Of a stretch of DNA of 64,000 bases, positions 37,317 through 46,451 are shown one piece after another. The stretch comes from Streptomyces xiamenensis (GTDB taxonomy: Bacteria > Actinomycetota > Actinomycetes > Streptomycetales > Streptomycetaceae), in assembly GCF_000993785.3 (NCBI RefSeq), contig NZ_CP009922.3:4960001-5024000 (forward strand). The letters are read 5' to 3'. How positions within the stretch are numbered: position 1 is the first letter of the stretch; the number at the start of each line of letters is the position of its first letter. Both the position numbers and the translations under genes were made by a program. Below the pieces are notes generated by a model. That model did no database searches, was not told the origin of the DNA, and was given only the letters and a program-made list of their open reading frames with translations.

Positions 37317-37344
37317 CCTTCGGCATGAACTCCTTGGGCCTTTA
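37317..37344 (-). promoter_or_regulatory. Sigma-WhiG promoter of whiI
   Basis: On the minus strand TAAA (37341-37344), 16 bases and GCCGAAGG (37317-37324) fit the sigma-WhiG consensus TAAA-N15/16-GCCGATAA. Transcription would start near 37310, about 70 bases before the GTG. whiI is known to depend on WhiG in S. coelicolor. Confidence 0.8.
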
Positions 37345-37427
37345 GAGAATGATCACGAACCGGTGATTCGTAGGTTTCTCCTTCGGTTCTCCTTGTCATA
37401 CGGCCCGTTGTGCGCTTTCCTGCCTCC

Positions 37428-38060
37428 CTACACCGGGCGGGGCCCCCGCCGGCGGGGAAAAGCCGCCACCGTACCCCCCGCCGTCTCCGGCGGCAGCCCC
37501 GCGCACTGCGCCAACAGCGCGCACCAGGCCAGGAGATGGCCGCCCGCCTCCTCCGGGTCGCGCGGGGTCCACGACGCCCGCAGCTCCACCTCGGTACGCG
37601 GTGGCCGGTCACCGAGCCCGCCGAAGAAGTACGAGCCGGCCCGGGTCACCGTGCCGCTCTCCTCCAGCGGGGCCAGACCCCGCCCCTCCAGCGCCTCCAT
37701 CAGCCATGACCAGGCCACCTCGGGCAACAGCGGATCAGCGCCCAGCTCCGGGTCCAGATCGGCACGGGCCAGGGTCACCACCCGGAAGTCCCCGCGCCAG
37801 GTCTCGTCGCCCTGCGGGCTGTGCAGCAGGATGAACCGGCCGTCCGCCAGCTCCGCGCCGTCGACCGTCACCTCCGCCTCCAGGGCGTGCGCGTACGGGG
37901 CCAGCCGGCGCGGGGCCGGCATCGGTGCCAGCCGCACCTCGGGCCGCGGCCGTGCGGCGCCGAGCGCCGCCACCGCCCGCCGGAACGCGTAAGGAGCCTC
38001 AGCGCCGGGGCCGTTCATGTCTCCGGAATCCTCCGTCGGCTCAATTCGTGACGCTGCCAT
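37428..38060 (-). CDS. DUF3000 protein
   Basis: A 210-residue member of actinobacterial family DUF3000, which is often encoded between whiI and hemE as here. Typical stretches are PYAFRRAVAAL and FILLHSPQGDETWRGDFRVV. No signal peptide, membrane segment or known catalytic motif is visible, and the role is unknown. The ATG at 38060 is plausible; a second start at 38018 (MNGPGAEAP) could be used instead. It is divergent from hemE. Confidence 0.85.
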   Translation of the reverse strand: MAASRIEPTEDSGDMNGPGAEAPYAFRRAVAALGAARPRPEVRLAPMPAPRRLAPYAHALEAEVTVDGAELADGRFILLHSPQGDETWRGDFRVVTLARADLDPELGADPLLPEVAWSWLMEALEGRGLAPLEESGTVTRAGSYFFGGLGDRPPRTEVELRASWTPRDPEEAGGHLLAWCALLAQCAGLPPETAGGTVAAFPRRRGPRPV

Positions 38061-38181
38061 GGCCGGTAACCCTAGGTCCTCGCCGCGCCGATCACCGCGA
38101 GGCCACGCCGCCCGGCCCCCGTACCGCGAAGCACACCCCGGGGGTGCGGGTCAATCCGCGCGTCGTGCGAAACTTTCCCGT

Positions 38182-39240
38182 GTGACCCACAGCAGCCAGT
38201 CGCAGGACCGCGCCCTGACCGATTCCCCGTTTCTGCGGGCCTGCCGCCGGGAACCGGTGCCGCACACCCCGGTGTGGTTCATGCGCCAGGCCGGGCGCTC
38301 GCTGCCCGAGTACCGCAAGCTGCGGGCCGGCACCACGATGCTCGACTCCTGCGCACGGCCCGACATGGTCACCGAGATCACCCTCCAGCCGGTGCGCCGG
38401 CACGGCGTGGACGCCGCCGTCTTCTTCAGCGACATCGTCGTCCCGCTGAAGGCCATCGGCGTCGACCTCGACATCAAGCCGGGCGTGGGCCCCGTGGTGG
38501 CCCGCCCCATCCGTGACCGTTCCGACCTGGAGCAGCTGCGGCCCCTGGAGCCCGACGACGTCCCGTACATCACCGAGGCCATCGGGCTCACCACCGCCGA
38601 GCTCGGCGCCACCCCGCTGATCGGCTTCGCCGGAGCGCCGTTCACCCTCGCCAGCTACCTCATCGAGGGCGGGCCCTCCCGCAACCACGAGCACACCAAG
38701 GCCATGATGTACGGCGACCCGCAGCTGTTCCACGCGCTGCTGGACCGGCTCGCCGGTATCGCCTCCGCCTTCCTGGACGTGCAGATCACGGCCGGCGCCT
38801 CCGCCGTCCAGCTCTTCGACTCCTGGGTGGGCGCGCTGGCCCCCGCCGACTACCGCGCCCACGTGCTGCCGCACTCCGCCAGGGTCTTCCGGTCCGTCGA
38901 GCACCACGGCGTGCCCCGCATCCACTTCGGCGTCGGCACCGGCGAACTGCTCGGGCTGATGAGCGAGGCGGGCGCCGATGTCGTCGGCGCCGACTGGCGC
39001 ATCCCGCTGGACGAGGCGTCCCGCCGCATCGGCGGCGGCAAGGCCGTCCAGGGCAACCTCGACCCCGCCGTGCTGTTCGCCCCGCGCGCCGCCGTCGAGG
39101 CCCAGGCGCAGCAGGTGCTGGACGCCGCCACCGCACTGCCCGGACACATCTTCAACCTCGGCCACGGCGTCCTGCCGGACACCGACCCGGACGCCCTGAC
39201 CCGGCTGACCGAGTACGTCCACGAGCGCACCGCCCGCTGA
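38182..39240 (+). CDS. hemE: Uroporphyrinogen decarboxylase
   Basis: Removes four carboxyl groups from uroporphyrinogen III to make coproporphyrinogen III (352 residues). The signature VWFMRQAGRSLPEYR (about residues 33-47) and the active-site Asp in AVFFSDIVVPLKAIG are intact. GFAGAPFTLASYLIEGG and HFGVGTGELLGLM are further family regions, and FNLGHGVLPDTDPDAL is near the end. GTG 38182 is chosen because it gives the family length. The gene starts the heme operon and is two bases before hemG. Confidence 0.96.
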   Translation: MTHSSQSQDRALTDSPFLRACRREPVPHTPVWFMRQAGRSLPEYRKLRAGTTMLDSCARPDMVTEITLQPVRRHGVDAAVFFSDIVVPLKAIGVDLDIKPGVGPVVARPIRDRSDLEQLRPLEPDDVPYITEAIGLTTAELGATPLIGFAGAPFTLASYLIEGGPSRNHEHTKAMMYGDPQLFHALLDRLAGIASAFLDVQITAGASAVQLFDSWVGALAPADYRAHVLPHSARVFRSVEHHGVPRIHFGVGTGELLGLMSEAGADVVGADWRIPLDEASRRIGGGKAVQGNLDPAVLFAPRAAVEAQAQQVLDAATALPGHIFNLGHGVLPDTDPDALTRLTEYVHERTAR

Positions 39241-39242
39241 CC

Positions 39243-40655
39243 ATGCAGGTGATCGTCATCGGCGGCGGCATCGCCGGACTCGCCGCCGCGCACCGGCTCA
39301 CCGGATCCGGCGTCCGCGTCACCGTCCTGGAGGCGGAGCGCCGCTTCGGCGGCAAACTGCGCACCGGCGAGGTGGCGGGCCTGCGCGTCGACCTGGGCGC
39401 CGAATCCATCCTCGCCCGCCGCCCCGAGGCCATCGACCTCGCCGAGGCGGCCGGCCTGGGCGGCGCGCTGCACCCGCCGGCCCCCGTCGGCGCCGCGATC
39501 TGGACCGGCGGCGCGCTGCGCCCCATGCCCAAGGGCCACGTGATGGGCGTGCCCGGCACCGCCGCCGCCCTCACCGGGGTGCTCTCCGACACCGGTGTGG
39601 CCCGCATCGCCCGGGACAGCGAACTGCCGCCGCTGCGGGTCGGCGAGGACATCGGCATCGGCGCCCTGGTCGCCGAACGGATGGGCCACGAGGTCGTGGA
39701 CCGGCTGGTCGAGCCGCTGCTCGGCGGCGTCTACGCGGGCGACGCCTACCGCATCTCCCTGCGCGCCGCCGTCCCCCACCTCTACGAGGCCGCCCGCACC
39801 CACGACTCGCTGCTGGCCGCCGTGCGCGCCGTGCAGCGGCAGCAGGAGGAGGCCCGCGAGGGCAAGCCCGCAGGCCCGGTCTTCAACGGCATCGAGGGCG
39901 GCGTCGGCCGGCTCCCCGAAGCCGTCGCCGCCGCCTGCCGGGCGGCCGGCGCCACCCTGGAGAGCGGCGTCGCGGTGACCGGCCTGCGCCGTACCGCGCG
40001 CGGCTGGGCCGCCCAGCTGGCCGACGGCCGCTCGCTGACGGCGGACGGCGTGATCCTGGCCGTGCCCGCGAGCGCCGCCGCCCGGCTGCTGGCGGCCGAG
40101 GCACCCGCGGCGGGCCGTGAACTCGCCGCCCTGGACTACGCGTCGATGGCCTTGGTCACCCTCGCCTTCCGGCGCGCCGACCTGGCCCGGCTGCCGCGCG
40201 GCAGCGGCTTCCTGGTGCCCGCCGTCGAAGGCCGCACCATCAAGGCCGCCACCTTCACCAGCGCCAAGTGGGGCTGGGCCGCCGCGGCGGACCCCGGACT
40301 GTTCGTCCTGCGCGCCTCCATCGGCCGCTACGGGGAGAGCGCCCCGCTCCAGTGGGAGGACGCCGACCTGGTCCGCGCCGCCCTCGCCGACCTCGGCGAG
40401 GCGACCGGCCTGGCGGCCGAACCCGTCGACTCGGTGGTCACCCGCTGGTACGACGGGCTGCCGCAGTACCAGGTCGGCCACCCGGCCTGGGCGGCCCGGG
40501 TGCGCGGATATCTGGCGGCACTGCCCGGAGTGCGGCTGTGCGGCGCCTCCTACGACGGGATCGGCATCCCGGCATGCGTGGCGGGCGGGACCCGGGCCGC
40601 CGAGGAACTGCTGCGCACCGTGGCTCCGGGCCCGCGCGAGGACACAGGAGAGTAG
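39243..40655 (+). CDS. cgoX: Coproporphyrinogen III oxidase (HemY/HemG type)
   Basis: A flavin-dependent oxidase of 470 residues. The FAD-binding Rossmann motif is VIVIGGGIAGLAAAHRL. In actinobacteria this enzyme, formerly called HemY or HemG, oxidises coproporphyrinogen III to coproporphyrin III in the coproporphyrin-dependent heme route. Family regions are LRVDLGAESILARRPEA, VERMGHEVVDRLVEPLLGG in shortened form, and YDGIGIPACVAGG. The genes before and after it (hemE and chdC) belong to the same route. Confidence 0.93.
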   Translation: MQVIVIGGGIAGLAAAHRLTGSGVRVTVLEAERRFGGKLRTGEVAGLRVDLGAESILARRPEAIDLAEAAGLGGALHPPAPVGAAIWTGGALRPMPKGHVMGVPGTAAALTGVLSDTGVARIARDSELPPLRVGEDIGIGALVAERMGHEVVDRLVEPLLGGVYAGDAYRISLRAAVPHLYEAARTHDSLLAAVRAVQRQQEEAREGKPAGPVFNGIEGGVGRLPEAVAAACRAAGATLESGVAVTGLRRTARGWAAQLADGRSLTADGVILAVPASAAARLLAAEAPAAGRELAALDYASMALVTLAFRRADLARLPRGSGFLVPAVEGRTIKAATFTSAKWGWAAAADPGLFVLRASIGRYGESAPLQWEDADLVRAALADLGEATGLAAEPVDSVVTRWYDGLPQYQVGHPAWAARVRGYLAALPGVRLCGASYDGIGIPACVAGGTRAAEELLRTVAPGPREDTGE

Positions 40656-40658
40656 GAG

Positions 40659-41384
40659 ATGACGGACATGACGACTGCATCCGACAAGACCCCCAACGCC
40701 GGCAAGCGGGCCAAGGACCTGAACGAGGTCATCCGCTACACGCTGTGGTCGGTGTTCCGGCTGCGCGACGTGCTGCCCGAGGACCGCGGCGGCATCGCGG
40801 AGGAGGTCACGGAGCTGTTCGAGCAGCTGGCCGACAAGGACATCACCGTACGCGGCACGTACGACGTCTCCGGGCTGCGCGCCGACGCCGATGTGATGAT
40901 CTGGTGGCACGCGGAGACCTCGGACGCCCTCCAGGACGCGTACAACCTCTTCCGCCGCACCCGCCTGGGCCGCGCGCTGGAGCCGGTGTGGTCGAACATG
41001 GCGCTGCACCGCCCCGCCGAGTTCAACAAGTCGCACATCCCGGCGTTCCTCGCCGACGAGCAGGCCCGCGACTACGTGAGCGTCTACCCGTTCGTGCGCT
41101 CCTACGACTGGTACCTGCTGCCGGACGAGGAGCGGCGCACGCTGCTGGCCGAGCACGGCAAGATGGCGCGCGGCTACCCCGACGTCCGGGCGAACACCGT
41201 CGCCTCGTTCTCGCTGGGCGACTACGAGTGGATCCTGGCCTTCGAGGCGGACGAACTGCACCGCATCGTCGACCTGATGCGCCACCTGCGCGGCTCGAAG
41301 GCGCGGCTGTACGTGCGGGAGGAGATCCCGTTCTACACCGGGCGCCGCAAGTCGGTCTCCGAACTGGTGGCCTCGCTCGCCTGA
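40659..41384 (+). CDS. chdC: Coproheme decarboxylase (HemQ)
   Basis: The final enzyme of the coproporphyrin-dependent heme pathway, in the chlorite-dismutase fold (241 residues). YPFVRSYDWYLLPDEERR contains the tyrosine used in decarboxylation, and LAEHGKMARGYPDV carries the proximal heme histidine. Peroxide is the co-oxidant. The ATG at 40659 has a weakly spaced ribosome site; ATG 40668, nine bases after GGAG, is also possible. It is the last gene of the heme operon. Confidence 0.93.
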   Translation: MTDMTTASDKTPNAGKRAKDLNEVIRYTLWSVFRLRDVLPEDRGGIAEEVTELFEQLADKDITVRGTYDVSGLRADADVMIWWHAETSDALQDAYNLFRRTRLGRALEPVWSNMALHRPAEFNKSHIPAFLADEQARDYVSVYPFVRSYDWYLLPDEERRTLLAEHGKMARGYPDVRANTVASFSLGDYEWILAFEADELHRIVDLMRHLRGSKARLYVREEIPFYTGRRKSVSELVASLA

Positions 41385-41400
41385 GCTGCGTACGTCAGGG

Positions 41401-41433
41401 GGACGGCCACCGGTACGGGGCGGGTGGCCGTCC
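41401..41433. terminator. Bidirectional terminator after chdC
   Basis: GGACGGCCACC (41401-41411) and GGTGGCCGTCC (41423-41433) form a perfect 11-bp stem between the convergent chdC and ppk2 genes. Confidence 0.8.
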
Positions 41434-41466
41434 GCCACCGCTGGACGATCCCGTGCCCGCCCGGCC

Positions 41467-42309
41467 TCACTCGGCGAGCAGCCGGCGCCGGGCCTCCTCC
41501 ACGTCGAAGTCGCCGGGCGGGAAGCGCGGGTCGATCTCCCGCAGATGTTCCAGCAGCAGTCGGCTGACCGCCCAGTTGCGGTACCAGCGGTGGTTGGCGG
41601 GCACCACGTACCAGGGCGCGGCCCGGGTCGAGCAGCGTTCCAGCGCCGCCTCGTACGCCTTGCGGTAGTGCGGCCACAGGGCGCGCTCGGTGATGTCGTT
41701 GCGGCTGAACTTCCAGTGCTTGTCGGTGCGGTCCAGACGGCGCAGCAGCCGGTCGCGCTGCTCGTCCCGTCCGATGTGCAGGAAGACCTTCACCAGCACC
41801 AGGCCGTCGCGGGTCAGCGCCTCCTCCCAGGCGTTGATCTCCGCGTACCGCCGCGACCAGACCTCCTTGTCGACCAGGTGGTGCACCCGCACCGCCAGCA
41901 CGTCCTCGTAGTGCGAGCGGTCGAAGATGCCGACCTCCCCGGCGCCCGGCAGACCGTTGCTGATCCGCCACAGGAAGTGGTGCCCCAGCTCCTGCGGGGT
42001 GGGTGTCTTGAACGCCCTGATCCGGCAGCCGGCCGGGTTGAGGTGCCCGATCACATGCTTGACGGTGCCGCCCTTGCCCGCGGTGTCCATGCCCTGGAGC
42101 ACCAGCAGTACCCGGTGCCGGTCGCCGCCGGTGCTCGCCGCGAACAGCCGTTCCTGGAGATCGGCCAGGACCGGCGCCATCGCGTCCAGCTCGGTGCGCG
42201 CCTTGGCCTTCTTGCCCTTGAATCCGGGGGTGTCGTCCGGGTCACGGCCGGCCAGCTCCGCCTTGCCGCCCGGCGTCACCCGCAGCAGGTCACGCAGCTC
42301 GGTCGCCAT
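41467..42309 (-). CDS. ppk2: Polyphosphate kinase 2 family protein
   Basis: A 280-residue PPK2-type enzyme that transfers phosphate between polyphosphate and nucleotides. The Walker A loop is GMDTAGKGG, the lid has FDRSHYEDVL (about residue 130) and TPTPQELGHHFLWR lies between. These are the PPK2 class I/III signatures; whether it makes nucleotide di- or triphosphates cannot be told. ATG 42309 (MATELRDLL) fits better than the upstream ATG 42345, which adds a basic stretch. Confidence 0.92.
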   Translation of the reverse strand: MATELRDLLRVTPGGKAELAGRDPDDTPGFKGKKAKARTELDAMAPVLADLQERLFAASTGGDRHRVLLVLQGMDTAGKGGTVKHVIGHLNPAGCRIRAFKTPTPQELGHHFLWRISNGLPGAGEVGIFDRSHYEDVLAVRVHHLVDKEVWSRRYAEINAWEEALTRDGLVLVKVFLHIGRDEQRDRLLRRLDRTDKHWKFSRNDITERALWPHYRKAYEAALERCSTRAAPWYVVPANHRWYRNWAVSRLLLEHLREIDPRFPPGDFDVEEARRRLLAE

Positions 42310-42378
42310 GTCCCGATGATGGGCCCGCCCGCGCGGGCCCGCCACCGGGGTCGCGCGGTGGGGATCAGTCGCCGGCGG

Positions 42379-43473
42379 TCAGGGGGCGGGCACCAGCCGC
42401 CCGGCGTCGCGGGCCAGGGCGGTCAGCCGGGAGATGGCCCGGAAGTACTTCTTGCGGTACCCGCCGCGCAGCATCTCCTCGCCGAACAACTCGTCGAACG
42501 GCACCCCGGACGCCAGCACCGGGACCTCCCGGTCGTACAGCCGGTCGGCGAGCACCACCAGGCGCAGCGCGGTGGACTGGTCGGCCACCGGCCGTACGCC
42601 GGTCAGCGCCACCGCCGTCAGCTCCTCGCACATCGCCCCGTACCGGCTGGGGTGCACCCGGGCCAGGTGGTCCAGCAGATCGCCGAAGTCGTCCAGCGAG
42701 GCGCCGGGGGTGGCGTACGCGGCCCGCGTCACCTCGTCGTCGGTGCGTGGCTCCGGGGCCTTGGGGAGCCCGCGGTGCCGGTAGTCCTCGCCGTCGATGC
42801 GCAGCGGCGTGAAGTGCGCGGACAGGCCCTGGATCTCGCGCAGGAAGTCCGCCGCGGCGAACCGGCCCTCGCCCAGCTTGCCGGGCAGCGTGTTGGAGGT
42901 GGCGGCCAGCGCCACGCCCTCGGCGACCAGCTTGCCCAGCAGCGAGGACACCAGCACGGTGTCGCCCGGGTCGTCCAGCTCGAACTCGTCGATGCACAGC
43001 AGCCGGTGCCCGGACAGGGTCTTCACCGTCTGCTGGAAGCCGAGCGCGCCCACCAGGTTGGTCAGCTCCACGAAGGTGCCGAACGCCTTCAGCTCGGTGG
43101 GGGCGTCGGTGGCGTGCCACAGGGAGGCGAGCAGATGGGTCTTGCCGACGCCGTAGCCGCCGTCCAGGTACATGCCGCGGGCTCCGGAGCGCGCGGGGGT
43201 ACGCGGGGCGCGCCGCCACAGGCCGCGCCGCCCGCCGGCCTGGGCGGCCGGTGCGCCGAGCCCGGCGGCGAAGCCGCTCAGCGCCTCCACCGCGGCGGCC
43301 TGGGAGGGCTGTCCGGGGTCCGGTACGTAGGTGGCGAAGCGCACCGCGTCGAAGCGCGGCGGCGGGACGAGCTCGGCCACCAGCCGGTCGGCGGGCACCT
43401 GGGGCGCGCGGTCGGCAAGCGCGGCGGGGGCGGTCGTTCCGCTGCTGGACTCGGGTATGGCGGTGCTGGACAC
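42379..43473 (-). CDS. zapE: ZapE/AFG1-like cell division ATPase
   Basis: A 364-residue AFG1-family ATPase. Walker A is DGGYGVGKTHLLASL and Walker B is LLCIDEFELDD. In E. coli, ZapE tunes FtsZ ring behaviour under stress; mitochondrial relatives help protein quality control. The segment before Walker A is Ala/Arg-rich. The GTG start at 43473 gives a short gap to GGAGGA, and the in-frame frame stays open further upstream. The start of the divergent reductase gene is 64 bases away. Confidence 0.88.
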   Translation of the reverse strand: MSSTAIPESSSGTTAPAALADRAPQVPADRLVAELVPPPRFDAVRFATYVPDPGQPSQAAAVEALSGFAAGLGAPAAQAGGRRGLWRRAPRTPARSGARGMYLDGGYGVGKTHLLASLWHATDAPTELKAFGTFVELTNLVGALGFQQTVKTLSGHRLLCIDEFELDDPGDTVLVSSLLGKLVAEGVALAATSNTLPGKLGEGRFAAADFLREIQGLSAHFTPLRIDGEDYRHRGLPKAPEPRTDDEVTRAAYATPGASLDDFGDLLDHLARVHPSRYGAMCEELTAVALTGVRPVADQSTALRLVVLADRLYDREVPVLASGVPFDELFGEEMLRGGYRKKYFRAISRLTALARDAGRLVPAP

Positions 43474-43536
43474 AATCCTCCATTTTACGGGGCGTGCGCG
43501 CCTGCCGTGGTGGGACCGTATGTCACACTGCGCCCC

Positions 43537-44313
43537 ATGCGACGCCTGCTGCCTCCCGCCCTCGATGTTCCGGATGACGCCCTCGACCGTCCCTGGGAGC
43601 CGGCCGAGCTGGCCGGGGTCTACGCCTACCCGCAGGAGCATCTGCACGGGCAGGGCTGGCTGCGCGCCAACATGGTCACCTCGGTGGACGGCGCGGCCCA
43701 TCACGGCGGGCGCTCCCAGCCGCTGTCCCACCCGGCGGACATGCGGATCTTCGGGGTACTGCGGGCGCTGGCCGATGTGGTGATCGTGGGCGCCGAGACC
43801 GTACGGCAGGAGCGCTACCGGCCCGCGCGGGAGCGTGCGGAGTTCGCCGCGCGCCGGGCGGAGGCGGGGCAGACGCCGGTGGCGGCGATCGCGGTGGTCT
43901 CGGCGAGCCTGCATCTGGATTTCTCGCTGCCGCTGTTCACGGAGCCGGTGGTGCCCACGATGCTGATCACCGGTCCCGCCGCCCCGCGGCACGGCCTGGA
44001 CGCCGCCCGGGCGGCCGGCGCCGAGGTGATCACGGTGGGGGAGGGGGCCGAGGTGGATCCGCTGCGGGTGAAGGCCGAGCTGGTCAGGCGGGGCTACACC
44101 CGGCTGCTGACCGAGGGCGGCCCGCGGCTGCTGGGGGCCTTCGCCGAGGCCGGGGCGCTGGACGAGCTGTGTCTGACCACCTCGCCGCGGTACGCGGTGG
44201 GTACCGCCGGGCGGGTGATGAGCGGCCCGGGGATCGAGGTGCCGCGCGAGCTGGAGCTGACCTCGCTGCTGGAGGAGTCCGGCTTTCTGTTCGGGCGATA
44301 CCGGAGGGTCTGA
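43537..44313 (+). CDS. RibD C-terminal-domain reductase
   Basis: A 258-residue protein with only the reductase (RibD_C/DHFR-like) domain of the riboflavin enzyme RibD. WLRANMVTSVDGAAHHGG and VIVGAETVRQERY are the NADPH/substrate motifs, and TEGGPRLLGAF is the conserved final glycine loop. Actinobacterial members are often annotated as pyrimidine reductases; the true substrate is not known here since no deaminase domain or rib genes are nearby. It starts 64 bases from zapE, sharing the promoter region. Confidence 0.85.
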   Translation: MRRLLPPALDVPDDALDRPWEPAELAGVYAYPQEHLHGQGWLRANMVTSVDGAAHHGGRSQPLSHPADMRIFGVLRALADVVIVGAETVRQERYRPARERAEFAARRAEAGQTPVAAIAVVSASLHLDFSLPLFTEPVVPTMLITGPAAPRHGLDAARAAGAEVITVGEGAEVDPLRVKAELVRRGYTRLLTEGGPRLLGAFAEAGALDELCLTTSPRYAVGTAGRVMSGPGIEVPRELELTSLLEESGFLFGRYRRV

Positions 44314-44444
44314 CAATCTGCGGAATGGAACGTTCCGCTTATCCTGATGTGGGCAGACTGATGGCGCGACACCCCGTGCGTCCACGGGGAAGGATGGTTT
44401 CTGCCGCACCGGGCGGGACCCGGCCGCGAAGAAGGGCGCTGACC

Positions 44445-44912
44445 ATGTTCACGAGCATCCTCATGATCGAAAAGCCACTGGTGCCCACCGACGTCGAGCT
44501 CGTCACCACGCTGCACGGGGACGAGGAGATGTCCTTCATCGTCCTCATGCAGCCACGCGGCGACCAGGACCGGCTGCTGCGCGCCCTCGACGACGTGGCC
44601 CTCGGCGAATTCGGCGACGCCGGACGCGAGGCCGACGAACCCGAGGACGAGGCCGCCCGTGAACCGGCCGAACGGGCGCTGACCCACTCCGTCGCCGCCC
44701 TGCGCGAGGCCGGCGCCCACGCGGTCGGGCAACTCGTCGACAGCCACCCGCTGCAACTGCTCACCGCCGTCGTCGCCGAGACCTCGGCCGACGAGGTCAT
44801 CGTCCTGACCGCACCGCACCTGGTCGAGGAGTTCTTCCACCGCGACTGGGCCTCCCGCGCCCGGCACAAGGTCGACGTGCCGGTCCTCAAACTCTTCGCC
44901 CACGCGGAGTGA
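44445..44912 (+). CDS. Small universal-stress-protein-like protein
   Basis: A 155-residue soluble protein. I do not recognise its family with certainty. The last 45 residues (TSADEVIVLTAPHLVEEFFH, then DWASRARHKVDVPVLKLF) read like the final strand-helix-strand of a universal stress protein. The typical ATP-binding loop GSxxG is missing, and the central part is strongly acidic (READEPEDEAAREPAERA). ATG 44445 gives a start at MFTSILMIEKPL. A 10-bp palindrome, GGAACGTTCC (44327-44336), lies in the 131-base upstream region and might be a regulator site. Confidence 0.6.
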   Translation: MFTSILMIEKPLVPTDVELVTTLHGDEEMSFIVLMQPRGDQDRLLRALDDVALGEFGDAGREADEPEDEAAREPAERALTHSVAALREAGAHAVGQLVDSHPLQLLTAVVAETSADEVIVLTAPHLVEEFFHRDWASRARHKVDVPVLKLFAHAE

Positions 44913-45021
44913 CCCGCGCGGTGCGCCCGCCCCCGGACCGGAGTGCGACAATCGAGCGGCAGCGCAGACCAGGGATGATCGGCGCAGACCAGGGATGACC
45001 AGGGACAAGGGAGACACACGC

Positions 45022-46425
45022 ATGACACCGGCGATCCCGCCCGCCATGGAACGGCCCCACTTCATCGGCATCGGCGGCGCGGGCATGTCGGGCATCGCGA
45101 AGATCCTCACCCAGCGCGGCGCCCTCGTGGCCGGCAGCGACTTCCGTGAATCGGCCACCGCCGCCGCCCTGCGCGAGCTCGGCGCCACCGTCCGCATCGG
45201 CCACGACGCCGCGCACCTGGCCGACGGCACCAGCTGCGTGATCATCTCCAGCGCCATCCGCGACGACAACCCCGAGCTGGCCGCCGCCCGCTCCCAGGGC
45301 ATCCCCGTGGTGCACCGCTCCGAGGCGCTCGCCGCCCTGATGACCGACAGCCGCGCCATCGCGGTGGCCGGCACCCACGGCAAGACCACCACCACCTCCA
45401 TGCTCGCCGTCGCGCTCGGCACCCTGGACCTGCACCCCTCCTACGCCATCGGCGGCGACCTGGACGGCCCGGGCAGCAACGCGCACCACGGCAAGGGCGA
45501 GCTGTTCGTCGCCGAGGCGGACGAGAGCGACCGCAGCTTCCACCGCTACACCCCCGAGGTCGCGGTGATCCTCAACGTCGAGCTGGACCACCACGCCAAC
45601 TACGCCTCGATGGACGAGATCTACGAGTCCTTCGAGACGTTCACCGCCGCCGTGCGCCCCGGCGGCACCCTGATCATCAACGCCGACCAGGACGGCGCCC
45701 GCGTCCTCACCGCCCGGTTGCGCGGCCGCGCCGACCTGCGGATCGTCACCTACGGCGAGTCGGCCGAGGCGGACGTCCGCGTCCTGGATGTCGTCCCGCA
45801 CGGCCTGACCAGCACCGTCACCGTACGACTGGCCGACGGCTCCGAGCTGGCCTTCGGCGTCTCCGTACCCGGCCGCCACTACGCCCACAACGCGGTGGCC
45901 GCGCTCGCCGCCGGCGTCGCGGCCGGGGTCCCGGCCGCCGCACTGGCCACGGCGCTCGGCTCCTACACCGGCGTCGGACGCCGCCTCCAGCTCAAGGGCG
46001 AGGCGGCCGGGGTGCAGGTCATCGACTCCTACGCCCACCACCCCACCGAGATGACCGCCGACCTGGAAGCGGTACGCGGCGCGGCGGGCGAGGGCCGGGT
46101 GCTGGTCGTCTTCCAGCCGCACCTGTTCAGCCGCACCCGGGAACTGGGCACCGAGATGGGCCAGGCCCTCGCCCTGGCCGACGCCTCCGTGGTGCTGGAG
46201 ATCTATCCCGCCCGCGAGGACCCCATCCCCGGCGTCACCAGCGCGCTGATCACCGACGCCGCCACCCGGCACGGCGCTCGGGTACACCCCGAACCGGAGG
46301 GCGGCAAGGACGCCGTCCCCGAGGTCATCGCGGGAATGGCCGGGCCCGGCGATCTCGTTCTCACCATGGGAGCCGGGGACGTCACCGACCTGGGACCGAA
46401 AATCCTGGACCGGCTGGCGCGGTAA
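45022..46425 (+). CDS. murC: UDP-N-acetylmuramate-L-alanine ligase
   Basis: Adds L-alanine to UDP-N-acetylmuramic acid in the cytoplasm (467 residues). FIGIGGAGMSGIAKILTQR is the UDP-binding loop, VAGTHGKTTTTSML (about 117-130) the ATP-binding loop, AEADESDRSFHRY the central ligase motif, and DSYAHHPTEM the conserved end. ATG 45022 follows AAGGGAG. A perfect 17-nt direct repeat precedes the gene (44962-44978 and 44982-44998). Cell-wall genes here and in murA2 are unlinked to the usual dcw cluster. Confidence 0.94.
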   Translation: MTPAIPPAMERPHFIGIGGAGMSGIAKILTQRGALVAGSDFRESATAAALRELGATVRIGHDAAHLADGTSCVIISSAIRDDNPELAAARSQGIPVVHRSEALAALMTDSRAIAVAGTHGKTTTTSMLAVALGTLDLHPSYAIGGDLDGPGSNAHHGKGELFVAEADESDRSFHRYTPEVAVILNVELDHHANYASMDEIYESFETFTAAVRPGGTLIINADQDGARVLTARLRGRADLRIVTYGESAEADVRVLDVVPHGLTSTVTVRLADGSELAFGVSVPGRHYAHNAVAALAAGVAAGVPAAALATALGSYTGVGRRLQLKGEAAGVQVIDSYAHHPTEMTADLEAVRGAAGEGRVLVVFQPHLFSRTRELGTEMGQALALADASVVLEIYPAREDPIPGVTSALITDAATRHGARVHPEPEGGKDAVPEVIAGMAGPGDLVLTMGAGDVTDLGPKILDRLAR

Positions 46426-46451
46426 TCGTTGTGACTGAGGAGAGCGGAACC

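Noticed and set aside
41545..43536. Upstream extension of the RibD-like reductase frame
   Set aside because: Runs antisense through ppk2 and zapE; the domain starts only after 43537.
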